Positions 1 to 6,827 of a stretch of DNA of 21,769 nucleotides are shown here, piece by piece. The stretch is taken from positions 1 through 21,769 of the IMG/VR virus record IMGVR_UViG_3300048591_001189, one strand, 5' to 3'. The position numbers and the translations under genes are program-made. The notes beneath the pieces are model-generated. The model searched no databases. It was given only the letters and a program-made list of their open reading frames with translations, and was not told the origin of the DNA. This stretch comes from a virus. Every line of letters starts with the position of its first letter. The stretch's first letter is position 1.

Positions 1-74
1 GAACCCTCCTGAACCCCCTCTGCCTCCACACACACCCCTCCCCCACTGAGTCGCTCACTTTGGGGGGATTTCGC
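1..74. other. Probable host flank outside the prophage
   Basis: This short stretch lies outside the tRNA-derived attachment sequence. I see no gene in it. It is pyrimidine-rich on the plus strand with runs of C and CA. That it is host chromosome is inferred from its position relative to the attachment site and integrase. Confidence 0.5.
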
Positions 75-119
75 TGGAGGCGCGGGCGGGAATCGAACCC
101 GCGAATAAAGGTTTTGCAG
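75..119 (-). other. Phage attachment site: displaced 3' half of tRNA-Cys (GCA)
   Basis: Read on the minus strand, this segment is a tRNA 3' half. It has the anticodon loop CTGCAAA (anticodon GCA at 117-115), the 3' strand of the anticodon stem ACCTT, a five-base variable loop and a T arm (GCGGG, TTCGATT, CCCGC). The acceptor strand CCGCGCC, discriminator T and an encoded CCA (77-75) follow. The bases 5' of the anticodon loop do not pair with ACCTT and do not supply the GGCGCGG needed to close the acceptor stem, so the tRNA gene is not complete here. A tRNA 3' half next to a tyrosine recombinase gene is the usual mark of an integrated element. The homology appears to start at the anticodon loop, which would be the crossover region. 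An intact tRNA-Cys gene is expected at the far end of the prophage, outside this window. Confidence 0.8.
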
Positions 120-164
120 CACCCGGAGCATCCCCTCCTGCTCAACACCTTAGCCAGGAAGCAA

Positions 165-174
165 GACGCGCGTC
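165..174. repeat. 10-bp perfect palindrome between att site and integrase gene
   Basis: GACGCGCGTC is its own reverse complement. It sits between the integrase stop codon (190-192) and the tRNA-derived core. It could be an arm-type recombinase or accessory-protein site, or chance in GC-rich DNA. Nothing else supports a function. Confidence 0.3.
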
Positions 175-189
175 CACCGTCTGTCCGGT

Positions 190-753
190 TTACCAGTCTC
201 GCAGGCGCCTGTCCCGGGCCTGCCGGCGGGGATTTGTGATGCGGGCGTAGATCAGGGTGTTCTGAATGTTCACGTGGCCCAGATGATCCTGCACATCCTC
301 CAGCGGCTCTCCCCGTTCCAGGAGGTGTGTTCCACAGGAGTGCTTCAACACGTGCATGTGCCGCCGCTCGGCAGGTATTCCCGCCGCCGCCCCATACTTC
401 TTGATCAGCACATCGAGCATCTGCCTGCTGATCCCATTTCCCTCCCTGGACAGGAAGAGCGGGCCCGGCGCGGTACCGCGGACGCGGAGCCACGCGCGCA
501 GCGCTCGCACCTCGTTCTTCGTCAGGTGAAACTCGCCCGAAGACGAGCCCTTCCGCCGGCGCACATACAGGCGATCGCTCTGCTGCCGGTAGTCCGAAAC
601 ATCCAGGAGTCCGATCTCGCTCGCCCGCAGTCCTCGGTGGTACGCCAAACGAAACATCGCAGTGTCCCTCGGGTCCCGGATCGCGCTGAAGAGACGGCGG
701 ATTTCCTCCTCCGACAGGTATTTCACCTCATTCGAGGCTCGATTCTTGGGCAT
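190..753 (-). CDS. int: Short tyrosine recombinase (FimB/FimE-sized phage integrase)
   Basis: This 187-residue protein is the catalytic domain of a tyrosine recombinase, which would insert and excise the prophage at the adjacent tRNA-Cys site. The catalytic residues are visible: R43 in GLRASE, K68 in the beta-hairpin, H134, H160 in LGH, and the nucleophile Y169 in TLIYA. The expected box-II HxxR is HVLK here (H134, K137), so a lysine replaces the second arginine. There is no N-terminal SAM-like core-binding domain or arm-binding domain; most phage integrases have 300-400 residues, and this length matches the FimB/FimE invertases. It is the last gene of the minus-strand array, 127 bases after the fibre gene. 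No Shine-Dalgarno sequence precedes the ATG, and two hairpins abut it (754-803). Assignment as the integrase of this element rests on family and position. Confidence 0.88.
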   Translation of the reverse strand: MPKNRASNEVKYLSEEEIRRLFSAIRDPRDTAMFRLAYHRGLRASEIGLLDVSDYRQQSDRLYVRRRKGSSSGEFHLTKNEVRALRAWLRVRGTAPGPLFLSREGNGISRQMLDVLIKKYGAAAGIPAERRHMHVLKHSCGTHLLERGEPLEDVQDHLGHVNIQNTLIYARITNPRRQARDRRLRDW

Positions 754-771
754 GGCAGACGTGGGGCTGCC
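754..771 (-). promoter_or_regulatory. Hairpin directly abutting the integrase start codon
   Basis: GGCAG (754-758) and CTGCC (767-771) form a 5-bp stem with an 8-base loop. It ends on the base next to the ATG of the integrase gene (751-753). There is no purine-rich ribosome-binding site in this segment on the minus strand. If the stem forms in the mRNA it would hinder initiation. This is an inference from sequence only. Confidence 0.4.
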
Positions 772-803
772 GGGTTGGTCACAATAGCCATTCTGACCAA
801 CCC
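772..803. promoter_or_regulatory. 10-bp perfect inverted repeat upstream of the integrase gene
   Basis: GGGTTGGTCA (772-781) and TGACCAACCC (794-803) are perfect inverted arms with a 12-base spacer. The element lies between the fibre stop (881) and the integrase start (753) and directly abuts the smaller hairpin at 754-771. As RNA it would be a stable stem-loop, but no T-run follows on either strand, so it is not a canonical intrinsic terminator. As DNA, two TGGTCA half-sites 22 bp apart could bind a dimeric regulator or an excisionase/integrase accessory factor. Confidence 0.5.
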
Positions 804-880
804 ACAGCGCGGCTTTAACACAAAATCAACAACTTACGAGGCTCACCAGCCCCGGAGAAACTCACTGTAATGTCCAACTC
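804..880. other. Intergenic remainder between fibre and integrase genes
   Basis: This stretch follows the fibre stop codon and is more AT-rich than its surroundings (around 813-836). I looked for a promoter for the integrase gene and found no convincing -35/-10 pair. I see no ORF of note. Confidence 0.4.
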
Positions 881-2143
881 CTACGGACTGATCCGGTAGT
901 ACGCCAGCAGGGCATCCCCCTCCGTCGGGGCGCATGTCACACAGAACAGGATGTCCGTTCCATCCAGGCTGAAGTCCACATTGCGGCGGAGGAGGATGCC
1001 GTTTCGGAACAGTCGCAGCGAATAGGGAGTGACCGGCGGGCTCGGCAGAGTGAAAGCTCTGTTCACACCATCCACGACCCCGGCAGGCACGACCTCCTCG
1101 ACCCAATCCCCGGACGAGCCGCTGGCGGCGCCGCCGGAGGAGTTCACTACCCACCTTCCGGATTGCGCCACTGCAAACTCGACCTCCACGTTGTTCGCAT
1201 CCACAACTCGCACTCGATGCCCCTCGACTCGGTTCCCGGCCGTGTCGAAGATCTCGATCAGAACCGCGGTCGTATTCCTGTTGTGTTGAATGCTCAGGAT
1301 CGTCAAATCGGTGAACTCGCCGGAGTCATTTGGAATCGGCGGCCCGGCCGGACCCTGAGGACCCTCCGGACCAATCGGACCTTGCGGACCAGTTGGACCC
1401 GGTGCTCCATCCGCGCCGGCAGGGCCGGCTGGACCCTGCGGACCCTCCGGACCAATCAGACCTTGCGGACCAGTTGGACCCGGTGCTCCATCCGCGCCGG
1501 CAGGGCCGGGCGGGCCAGTCGGTCCTGTTGGACCTGTGGAACCTTGAACTCCTTGGGGTCCGGGCGGTCCGGTTGGGCCAGCAGGGCCGGCCGGACCTTC
1601 TGGGCCGGGCGGACCCTCTACCGTCTCCGGATCATCCCAGGCCGGCTTCCCATCCAGAACCCGAAGCACCTGGCCCACGGCGCCGATCGGCAACCGGGAC
1701 CAATGGAAGCCGCCGCGGTATAGCAAGTCCCCAGTCGCTGTGCCGACAGTGGTGATCTGGTGAAGCCCGAGAGTCCCTGCCGGAGTGGGCAGGGTGGCTC
1801 TCAGCACCTGGTGAATTTTCAGAGGTGTAGCGGAAACCGGCACGTACCAACTTTCGATCCATCCCGATCCGCGCCGCGGCGTGTACCGCGCCTGGTAGTG
1901 CGTCCCCTCCGGTTGACTGCCCTCATTGGGCTCCAGATCGAGCTGGAGGACCCCATCCGTCACCACAATGTCCTGCTGCCATCGCTTGAGAGTGACCCCG
2001 CCCGCGGTGGTCATGTCTGGGGCGTACACGGTGATGGTCCCGGAAAAAGGCTGGTCGCCGATCCCTGTGCGAACCGGCCCTTCGATTCGCGTCGCGGCCC
2101 CCAGGATAGAGGCCGCCATCCACAACAAAAGAAGCCTCTTCAC
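881..2143 (-). CDS. Collagen-like tail fibre/adhesin with an N-terminal signal peptide
   Basis: This 420-residue protein starts with a basic, hydrophobic stretch (residues 1-18, [15 protein letters not shown]) that looks like a Sec signal peptide. A globular N-terminal region follows, containing a segment near 135-170 like those in phage fibres. Residues 177-269 are 31 uninterrupted Gly-X-Y triplets, rich in GPP, GPQ, GPA and GAD. This is a collagen-like triple-helix rod that implies a trimer. The C-terminal 70 residues (about 350-420) form a compact domain of the kind seen at the ends of phage tail proteins, possibly for trimerisation or receptor contact. The start is GTG (2143-2141), overlapping the previous stop by four bases (GTGA) with GGGAGG upstream. 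Collagen-like rods are known in phage fibres; the signal peptide is unusual for a virion part. A host-surface protein expressed from the prophage is an alternative. Confidence 0.78.
   Translation of the reverse strand: MKRLLLLWMAASILGAATRIEGPVRTGIGDQPFSGTITVYAPDMTTAGGVTLKRWQQDIVVTDGVLQLDLEPNEGSQPEGTHYQARYTPRRGSGWIESWYVPVSATPLKIHQVLRATLPTPAGTLGLHQITTVGTATGDLLYRGGFHWSRLPIGAVGQVLRVLDGKPAWDDPETVEGPPGPEGPAGPAGPTGPPGPQGVQGSTGPTGPTGPPGPAGADGAPGPTGPQGLIGPEGPQGPAGPAGADGAPGPTGPQGPIGPEGPQGPAGPPIPNDSGEFTDLTILSIQHNRNTTAVLIEIFDTAGNRVEGHRVRVVDANNVEVEFAVAQSGRWVVNSSGGAASGSSGDWVEEVVPAGVVDGVNRAFTLPSPPVTPYSLRLFRNGILLRRNVDFSLDGTDILFCVTCAPTEGDALLAYYRISP
1359..1510 (-). repeat. 81-bp tandem duplication within the collagen-like region
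   Basis: A unit beginning at 1359 is repeated from 1440 with a period of 81 bp, that is 27 residues or nine Gly-X-Y triplets. Across the shared part (about 71 bp) I see a single base difference, which changes one Pro to Leu (GPIGP versus GLIGP). Near-identity at the DNA level, including third codon positions, indicates recent duplication rather than protein-level constraint. Length change by slippage or recombination is a known property of collagen-like genes. Confidence 0.85.
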
Positions 2144-2358
2144 TGCCCACCTCCCGGAGTCTCGCCGGCCGGCCGGATCACTACCGGCGGGTTCGGCATT
2201 TGTTCCACCGCCCGGGCAGCCGCCATCGCCGCCGCCCTGCCCACCGCCGATCTGATCTGCTTCGCGATGAACACTTCAGCCCCCTCTCCCGCCGCCGCGG
2301 CCTGCAACTGCCCGTAAACCTCTTCGGTCAGCGTGATCTCCACCGTCACGTTCGCCAT
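2140..2358 (-). CDS. Small protein of unknown function between tail tip and fibre
   Basis: This 72-residue protein has a beta-strand-like start ([16 protein letters not shown]), then Ala-rich helical sequence (about 18-52) and a Pro/Gly-rich tail. The strand-helix-helix order faintly resembles ribbon-helix-helix DNA-binding proteins, but no conserved residues prove this. It starts directly after the tail-tip stop codon (2359) and its stop overlaps the fibre start (GTGA), so it is translated as part of the tail operon. Its position suggests a fibre assembly or attachment accessory role. That is inference. The tight coupling on both sides is the main reason to accept it as a real gene. Confidence 0.6.
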   Translation of the reverse strand: MANVTVEITLTEEVYGQLQAAAAGEGAEVFIAKQIRSAVGRAAAMAAARAVEQMPNPPVVIRPAGETPGGGQ

Positions 2359-5300
2359 CTAGACCTCCAGTGCATCCAGCCTGCTCTTGATCGCGACAAT
2401 CTCGTTCCAGAGCAGCCAAAGTTCATTCCCGACGGTCGAGAAACCTCCGTAGTCGATCTCTTCCGCGCCGTGCGAGTGGTCTCCAGCCGCCACCTGGTCC
2501 GCCCCTGACCCGACGTTTTTCGTCGCAGCGGTGCCTAACCCGCTGATGGCCGCTGCCGGGTGTCCATGGCCCGTATCAGACTTGTTCGCGAGAGCCGAAT
2601 CCAGGCCGGTCACTTTCGCTGTCGTCAGCCCGTACACCGCACCGCTCTGATTGAAGTCCACCGTCCCGTTGGCCACGAAGCGCAGTGCACCCTGGACCTG
2701 CAATTCGTTACCTGCGACCGTCAACAGGGGGAAACCGCCGCCAGAGCCCAGAACCTGGAGCCCGTACGCCGTCACCCAATTGCTGCCCAGAATCAGAGTA
2801 GTCCCACCCCCGGTGATCACCACCCCGTCCGGAGTGACGTTCGTGCTGTTGGCCCCACGGACCGCCGAGAACCCATTCGCATCGAGCAGAATGTACGCCT
2901 GCGACTCCGGGTGGGACACCCTCATCACGCCCAGCAACTCAATGTACGCCGTCAGAAGCCTCTGGATCACCGCGTCCTTCAGCTTCACCCTGCCCGTCCC
3001 GTCCTGCTCGAAGTCGTTTTCGCTGAGACCCCATTGTTCAAGAAAGGTGAGAGCCAGGTTCACGAGCCTGCCCTGCTCATCGACGAGGAGGGTTGGCCCC
3101 AGTTTCTGTTGAGGGATCCCAGCCGGATCGAATCCAGTGGACGGCTGGATTGTCATGTTCACAAAGTAGGGGTTCTCGTTGTTAGGCTCCCCGGCCTGAT
3201 TGACGGCTCGGAACCTCCAGCGAAGGTGCTGCGCCTCATTGGGAACATCCCACTCGTAGTCAGGCTGCGTGTGAGGGGATGAGTCTGGGCCGAAGTAGCC
3301 GTTCTCCTCGTAGGATTGCCCCGGCAGCGGGTTGTACTGCTCATCGGTGAAGACGCGGTCAATCCGGCAGTACCAGAACTCCGGGCTGACGGTTGGGCCG
3401 AAGGTGAACTTGAAGCGGCCCTTCAGGATGCCGCTGATCATCTTCGTCTCCACCACCACACTCGCCGCCGTGATCTGGGGCGCCATCGATCGGGGATCCA
3501 GCAGTACCGAGACGACGGTCGCCGCCCCCAAACCGAACCAGATCCCAAGCCCCTGCCCGTGGCCAACGACCGCAATCCATAAGCGCTCGGCGTCTTGGCC
3601 CGCTGGGCGCTTCGCCCAAAACTCCTCGAATGAGAAGGCCGCGTTGGGAGTGACATCAAAACCGCCGCCCGGGTTCTCCGGGTTAGCCTCCCCGAATGCC
3701 TCGGCGGCGGGTTGGGCGGCCCCGTCCTCGGTCCGGACGGTGTGGATGTTGACGCGGTCGTTATTGGTTCCTGCCGTTCCGGAGATACGGATCCGGGCCC
3801 ATTGCTCGCCGGCGGTGTCGGTCCGAATCCCGATCACCTGTGCCGTGATACCCGCTGGCTGGGTGACCACTGTCCCGCGGTCCCCCACTAGAACAGGAGC
3901 CGAGTCCACCCATTCGCTCACGCCTCCAGGCTGGTCCGGGTAGGCGCTCCGGCCGCGGACCCCAAAAACCGCATACTGGCCTGCCTGCGGCTTGTCCCAA
4001 TACCCGTCGAACCAGCTCTCGGTGTCGTAGCCATCCTGAGTCCCAGGGTATTTGTAGGGGCTCACCGGTCCAGTCATCGCCTTATCGGCGAAGAAGCCCA
4101 CCCGCGTGTCATAGCCGATCGTCCCGCCTTGGGTTTCTGGCTTCAGCCAGCCCGCCTGGAGTCCGTACTTCGAGGCGTCATCAGGCTTGTCCAGGACCGT
4201 CAACGTCACATTAGTCGGCGGGAACGCGCGCCCGTCTTTTCCGGCGCTCCGGAACTGAATCACTGGCGCCGTCGCGGCATCCGCCGCCGCCTGCCGATTC
4301 TCCGCCACCAGCCGGACGAGTTCATCCACATCAGTGAATGGGGCGTTGTGCTCGATCGTGAACTCGATCCCTTCCGCCCCCACTGGCCCGCGGTGCTCGA
4401 ACAACCCCTTCGGCCGTTCCGTCCCGTCCGCTTCGATGTAAGTCGCCCGGACTCCGTGGAAGTCCTCGTTGCGTGGCTCACCAGCAGGCGGCGCATTGTA
4501 TCGGACGGTGATCTCGTTCAGGACCTGGCCCCGGACCACCTTCTGGGTCTGCCCGATCACCGCGGCATTAGTCACGTGATCGGGTGCCTCGGCCCCGCTA
4601 CCCTCTTGCGGCTGCCCAACCGCTGTCGGCACTCCATCCGCCGCCGCCAGACCCTGGAAGAACTGCACCGCATCGCCAATGATCGGCCCCGCCACGGCCT
4701 CGATCAGGTACGCCAGGTGAGGAAGGCCGGGCACATCGTACACCCGGATCTGCCGGATGATGTAGCTCAACGGGTGAAACCACCCCCCGCCCCCGTAACT
4801 CCCGGCGGCGGTCGATCCCACCAGATCGAATTCGTCCCGGCTGACGTTCCCCACCGACCAGGTCCCGTCCGCCTCATCCACCCCCGTGATCAGGACTCGC
4901 TCGCCCGCCAGACGGCCGTGGGCCGGCGCCATGATCCTCACCGGCGAACCATACGCCACCCCGGTGATCGACCGCCCCCCGAAGATGTAATCCGAGACGT
5001 CGATGTGGATCCGCTGCCCCACTCGGGCCGTTGACGCCAAAGGCTCCCGGATCGTGTTCAGCGCCACTTCAGCCGTGGCGCTCAGTTCGTCCACCTGGTC
5101 CAGCAGGCTCTCGGCGAGCTGCTGGGCCTGGCTGCGCGTGGTGGGGTCGTTCGCCGTCCGCAGCGTCTCGTACCACCCCGTCCCGCCTTCGATCGTCGCT
5201 CGGAGGGTCATCTCATCCGGGTTTTCCGCGAGCGCCCAGTTCTGCTCCACCCCAACGTAGGTCACTTCCAGGACGTCGCCCGTCGCCAGCGGCGTTGCCT

Positions 5301-6174
5301 CCGGATCCTGCTCCAGGTTCCGGCTCTGCAGGCTCCAGTACCAGTCCCGGGTCTGGTCAGTCCCCCAGATGCCCACCGTCTTGGGTGACCCGTTCACCGT
5401 CACCTTGGGTTCAGCTCCCAGCGGGTGAGTCACCCAGAACCGGTTGCGCTCTCCATCCGGCGTCAGACTCGCATCCGCCTCTTCACCCTCTCCGGACCGG
5501 CCCGCGCTATCGAATCGCGCCGTCTGCTCCGGCCGGAGGAACTGCCCGAGCCGGACCAGCATCCGGTTTGCGTACTTCTCGCGCGTGGACCGCACGCCCA
5601 GGCTGGTGAAGTTCGCATCCTGGTTGTTCAGTTCGAACGGGCAGGCATAGGTCTCCGGGCTGAAGAAGCGGAGGTTCTTCTGGTAATCCACCAGCCAGAG
5701 CATCTTCGCCACCCGCGCCACCTGGTCGATCGCCTCGGCCACCGTCGGGTAATCGATCGAGAACTCCTCGATCACCGGCCCGTCCTGGACGAAGGCGGTG
5801 TCAATCCCTTCGCCCTGGAGGGAGTTATTGCAGATGTCCCGGACGATCTGTCCGGCCGTCTGCTGCTGCCAGTTGTACTCTCCCGCCAGGCGCCGGTCCA
5901 GAATCCGGTGATGGTCGATGCAGCTCACCCGGTGCAGCACGGCCGCGTTGCCGTGGTACCGGATCACTTCCACGCTTTCGATCGAACCGGCAAACAGGCG
6001 GATCGCGCCGTCCAACACCACCACATCGACGCCCACATAGGGCGCCCACCCCTCACCCTGTAGGATTTCGAGCGAAAAGTCGCACGTCGAGCGGCCGCCC
6101 AGGGTCTCCACGATCCCCAGCGTGCCGTTCTTCCAGCGGCGCGAGATGCCGCCAATCAGAAGTGAAAGTGCCAT
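2359..6174 (-). CDS. Large tail-tip/hub and host-specificity protein
   Basis: This 1271-residue protein lies downstream of the tape measure gene, where siphophages encode the tail-tip hub and central fibre. The N-terminal part (about 1-200) looks like a baseplate-hub domain, with strand-rich segments and a stretch on mini-cell-puncturing-like architecture (IDYPTVAEAIDQVARVA). The middle (about 550-1000) has repeated beta-sandwich-like segments suggestive of fibronectin-III modules. The C-terminal part has fibre-like sequence, including GHGHPAAAISGLGTAATKN (from about 1202) and a second HSHG motif; HxH motifs of this kind can bind metal in trimeric fibres. A short heptad-like helix ends the protein. 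No Shine-Dalgarno sequence precedes the ATG, and a stable hairpin ends 12 bases upstream (6187-6206). Family and position make a tail-tip role likely; domain boundaries are estimates. Confidence 0.75.
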   Translation of the reverse strand: MALSLLIGGISRRWKNGTLGIVETLGGRSTCDFSLEILQGEGWAPYVGVDVVVLDGAIRLFAGSIESVEVIRYHGNAAVLHRVSCIDHHRILDRRLAGEYNWQQQTAGQIVRDICNNSLQGEGIDTAFVQDGPVIEEFSIDYPTVAEAIDQVARVAKMLWLVDYQKNLRFFSPETYACPFELNNQDANFTSLGVRSTREKYANRMLVRLGQFLRPEQTARFDSAGRSGEGEEADASLTPDGERNRFWVTHPLGAEPKVTVNGSPKTVGIWGTDQTRDWYWSLQSRNLEQDPEATPLATGDVLEVTYVGVEQNWALAENPDEMTLRATIEGGTGWYETLRTANDPTTRSQAQQLAESLLDQVDELSATAEVALNTIREPLASTARVGQRIHIDVSDYIFGGRSITGVAYGSPVRIMAPAHGRLAGERVLITGVDEADGTWSVGNVSRDEFDLVGSTAAGSYGGGGWFHPLSYIIRQIRVYDVPGLPHLAYLIEAVAGPIIGDAVQFFQGLAAADGVPTAVGQPQEGSGAEAPDHVTNAAVIGQTQKVVRGQVLNEITVRYNAPPAGEPRNEDFHGVRATYIEADGTERPKGLFEHRGPVGAEGIEFTIEHNAPFTDVDELVRLVAENRQAAADAATAPVIQFRSAGKDGRAFPPTNVTLTVLDKPDDASKYGLQAGWLKPETQGGTIGYDTRVGFFADKAMTGPVSPYKYPGTQDGYDTESWFDGYWDKPQAGQYAVFGVRGRSAYPDQPGGVSEWVDSAPVLVGDRGTVVTQPAGITAQVIGIRTDTAGEQWARIRISGTAGTNNDRVNIHTVRTEDGAAQPAAEAFGEANPENPGGGFDVTPNAAFSFEEFWAKRPAGQDAERLWIAVVGHGQGLGIWFGLGAATVVSVLLDPRSMAPQITAASVVVETKMISGILKGRFKFTFGPTVSPEFWYCRIDRVFTDEQYNPLPGQSYEENGYFGPDSSPHTQPDYEWDVPNEAQHLRWRFRAVNQAGEPNNENPYFVNMTIQPSTGFDPAGIPQQKLGPTLLVDEQGRLVNLALTFLEQWGLSENDFEQDGTGRVKLKDAVIQRLLTAYIELLGVMRVSHPESQAYILLDANGFSAVRGANSTNVTPDGVVITGGGTTLILGSNWVTAYGLQVLGSGGGFPLLTVAGNELQVQGALRFVANGTVDFNQSGAVYGLTTAKVTGLDSALANKSDTGHGHPAAAISGLGTAATKNVGSGADQVAAGDHSHGAEEIDYGGFSTVGNELWLLWNEIVAIKSRLDALEV

Positions 6175-6186
6175 GGAAATGAGAAG

Positions 6187-6206
6187 GCCCGCCCCGAAGG
6201 GCAGGC
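6187..6206 (-). terminator. UUCG-loop hairpin before the tail-tip gene (possible attenuator)
   Basis: On the minus strand GCCTGCCC, TTCG and GGGCGGGC form an 8-bp stem (one G-T pair) with a stable TTCG tetraloop. The following bases CTTCTCATTTCC are pyrimidine-rich but not a true T-run. It lies between the stop of the 183-residue gene (6232) and the start of the tail-tip gene (6174). Partial termination or translational control are both possible. Confidence 0.5.
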
Positions 6207-6231
6207 CCGGTGAAATCAGTTGGGGAGGCCG

Positions 6232-6783
6232 TTACTGCGTTGGCGGCTTCTCCCGCTCCTCCGCCGTCTGGCGGTCAATCACGTCCTGGTGGACGAGGTT
6301 GAGAAGACCGGCCGCGCGGATCGACTCACGGAAGAGGAGGGCAATTCGCTCCTCGGCTGAGCCCGTACTCTTGAACCGCTCTGGACCATCACTGAAAAAG
6401 CTGCGCTTCCAACCTGCCCAGTCCATGTCGATCCGGACCAGGCAAGAGCGCGTGCCGTCCCGCCATCCGGGGATGTTGACGTCGTAGTAGTGCACTTCCG
6501 CCCGGTACGGCCGGAGGCCATGCACGGTCACCAGTAGCCCTTCCCCTGTCTGGGCTACCTGTCCAGCCTTCGCTGCGAAGGTCTTCCATTCGCGGGTGTT
6601 GTACGCGTGCTGAAAGATCACCGTGGTGCCCATGCTTCTGCCGCCAATGATCTCGAAACCCAAAGACTGCATCACGTCCGTGGTCCTGTCCCATACTGGA
6701 GCACACGGCGCGGCAAGGTGGGTTTCTCCACCCTGCAGACCGGAAGCCGCGGCGAGAAGAATCGAAAGGTAGATGGCACGCAT
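6232..6783 (-). CDS. Secreted-looking protein of unknown function in the tail module
   Basis: This 183-residue protein begins with a typical Sec-type signal peptide: RAIYLSILLAAASGLQG, with likely cleavage near residues 17-20. The mature part has Cys at about 27 and 114, a mixed alpha/beta pattern and a charged C-terminus (EEREKPPTQ). I do not recognise a family. It has a good ribosome-binding site (AGGAG about nine bases before the ATG) and sits alone between the tape measure stop (6828) and the hairpin before the tail-tip gene, so it is flanked by gaps on both sides, unlike its neighbours. Export suggests a lysogenic-conversion or superinfection-exclusion factor, or a periplasmic assembly helper. 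A moron-type insertion into the tail operon is plausible. None of these roles is shown by the sequence. Confidence 0.7.
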   Translation of the reverse strand: MRAIYLSILLAAASGLQGGETHLAAPCAPVWDRTTDVMQSLGFEIIGGRSMGTTVIFQHAYNTREWKTFAAKAGQVAQTGEGLLVTVHGLRPYRAEVHYYDVNIPGWRDGTRSCLVRIDMDWAGWKRSFFSDGPERFKSTGSAEERIALLFRESIRAAGLLNLVHQDVIDRQTAEEREKPPTQ

Positions 6784-6827
6784 GGCTCTGATCTCCTACT
6801 CTGCCGACGTGGCCGGTGGATGTCCCG

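Noticed and set aside
75-175. A complete tRNA gene on the minus strand
   Set aside because: Only the part from the anticodon loop to CCA matches tRNA-Cys. The upstream bases (GGGTG before the loop) cannot pair with the anticodon stem strand ACCTT, and no GGCGCGG acceptor strand is present at the right distance.
1330-1723. Repeats resembling a CRISPR array
   Set aside because: The repeats are 81-bp in-frame collagen triplet units with no unique spacers.
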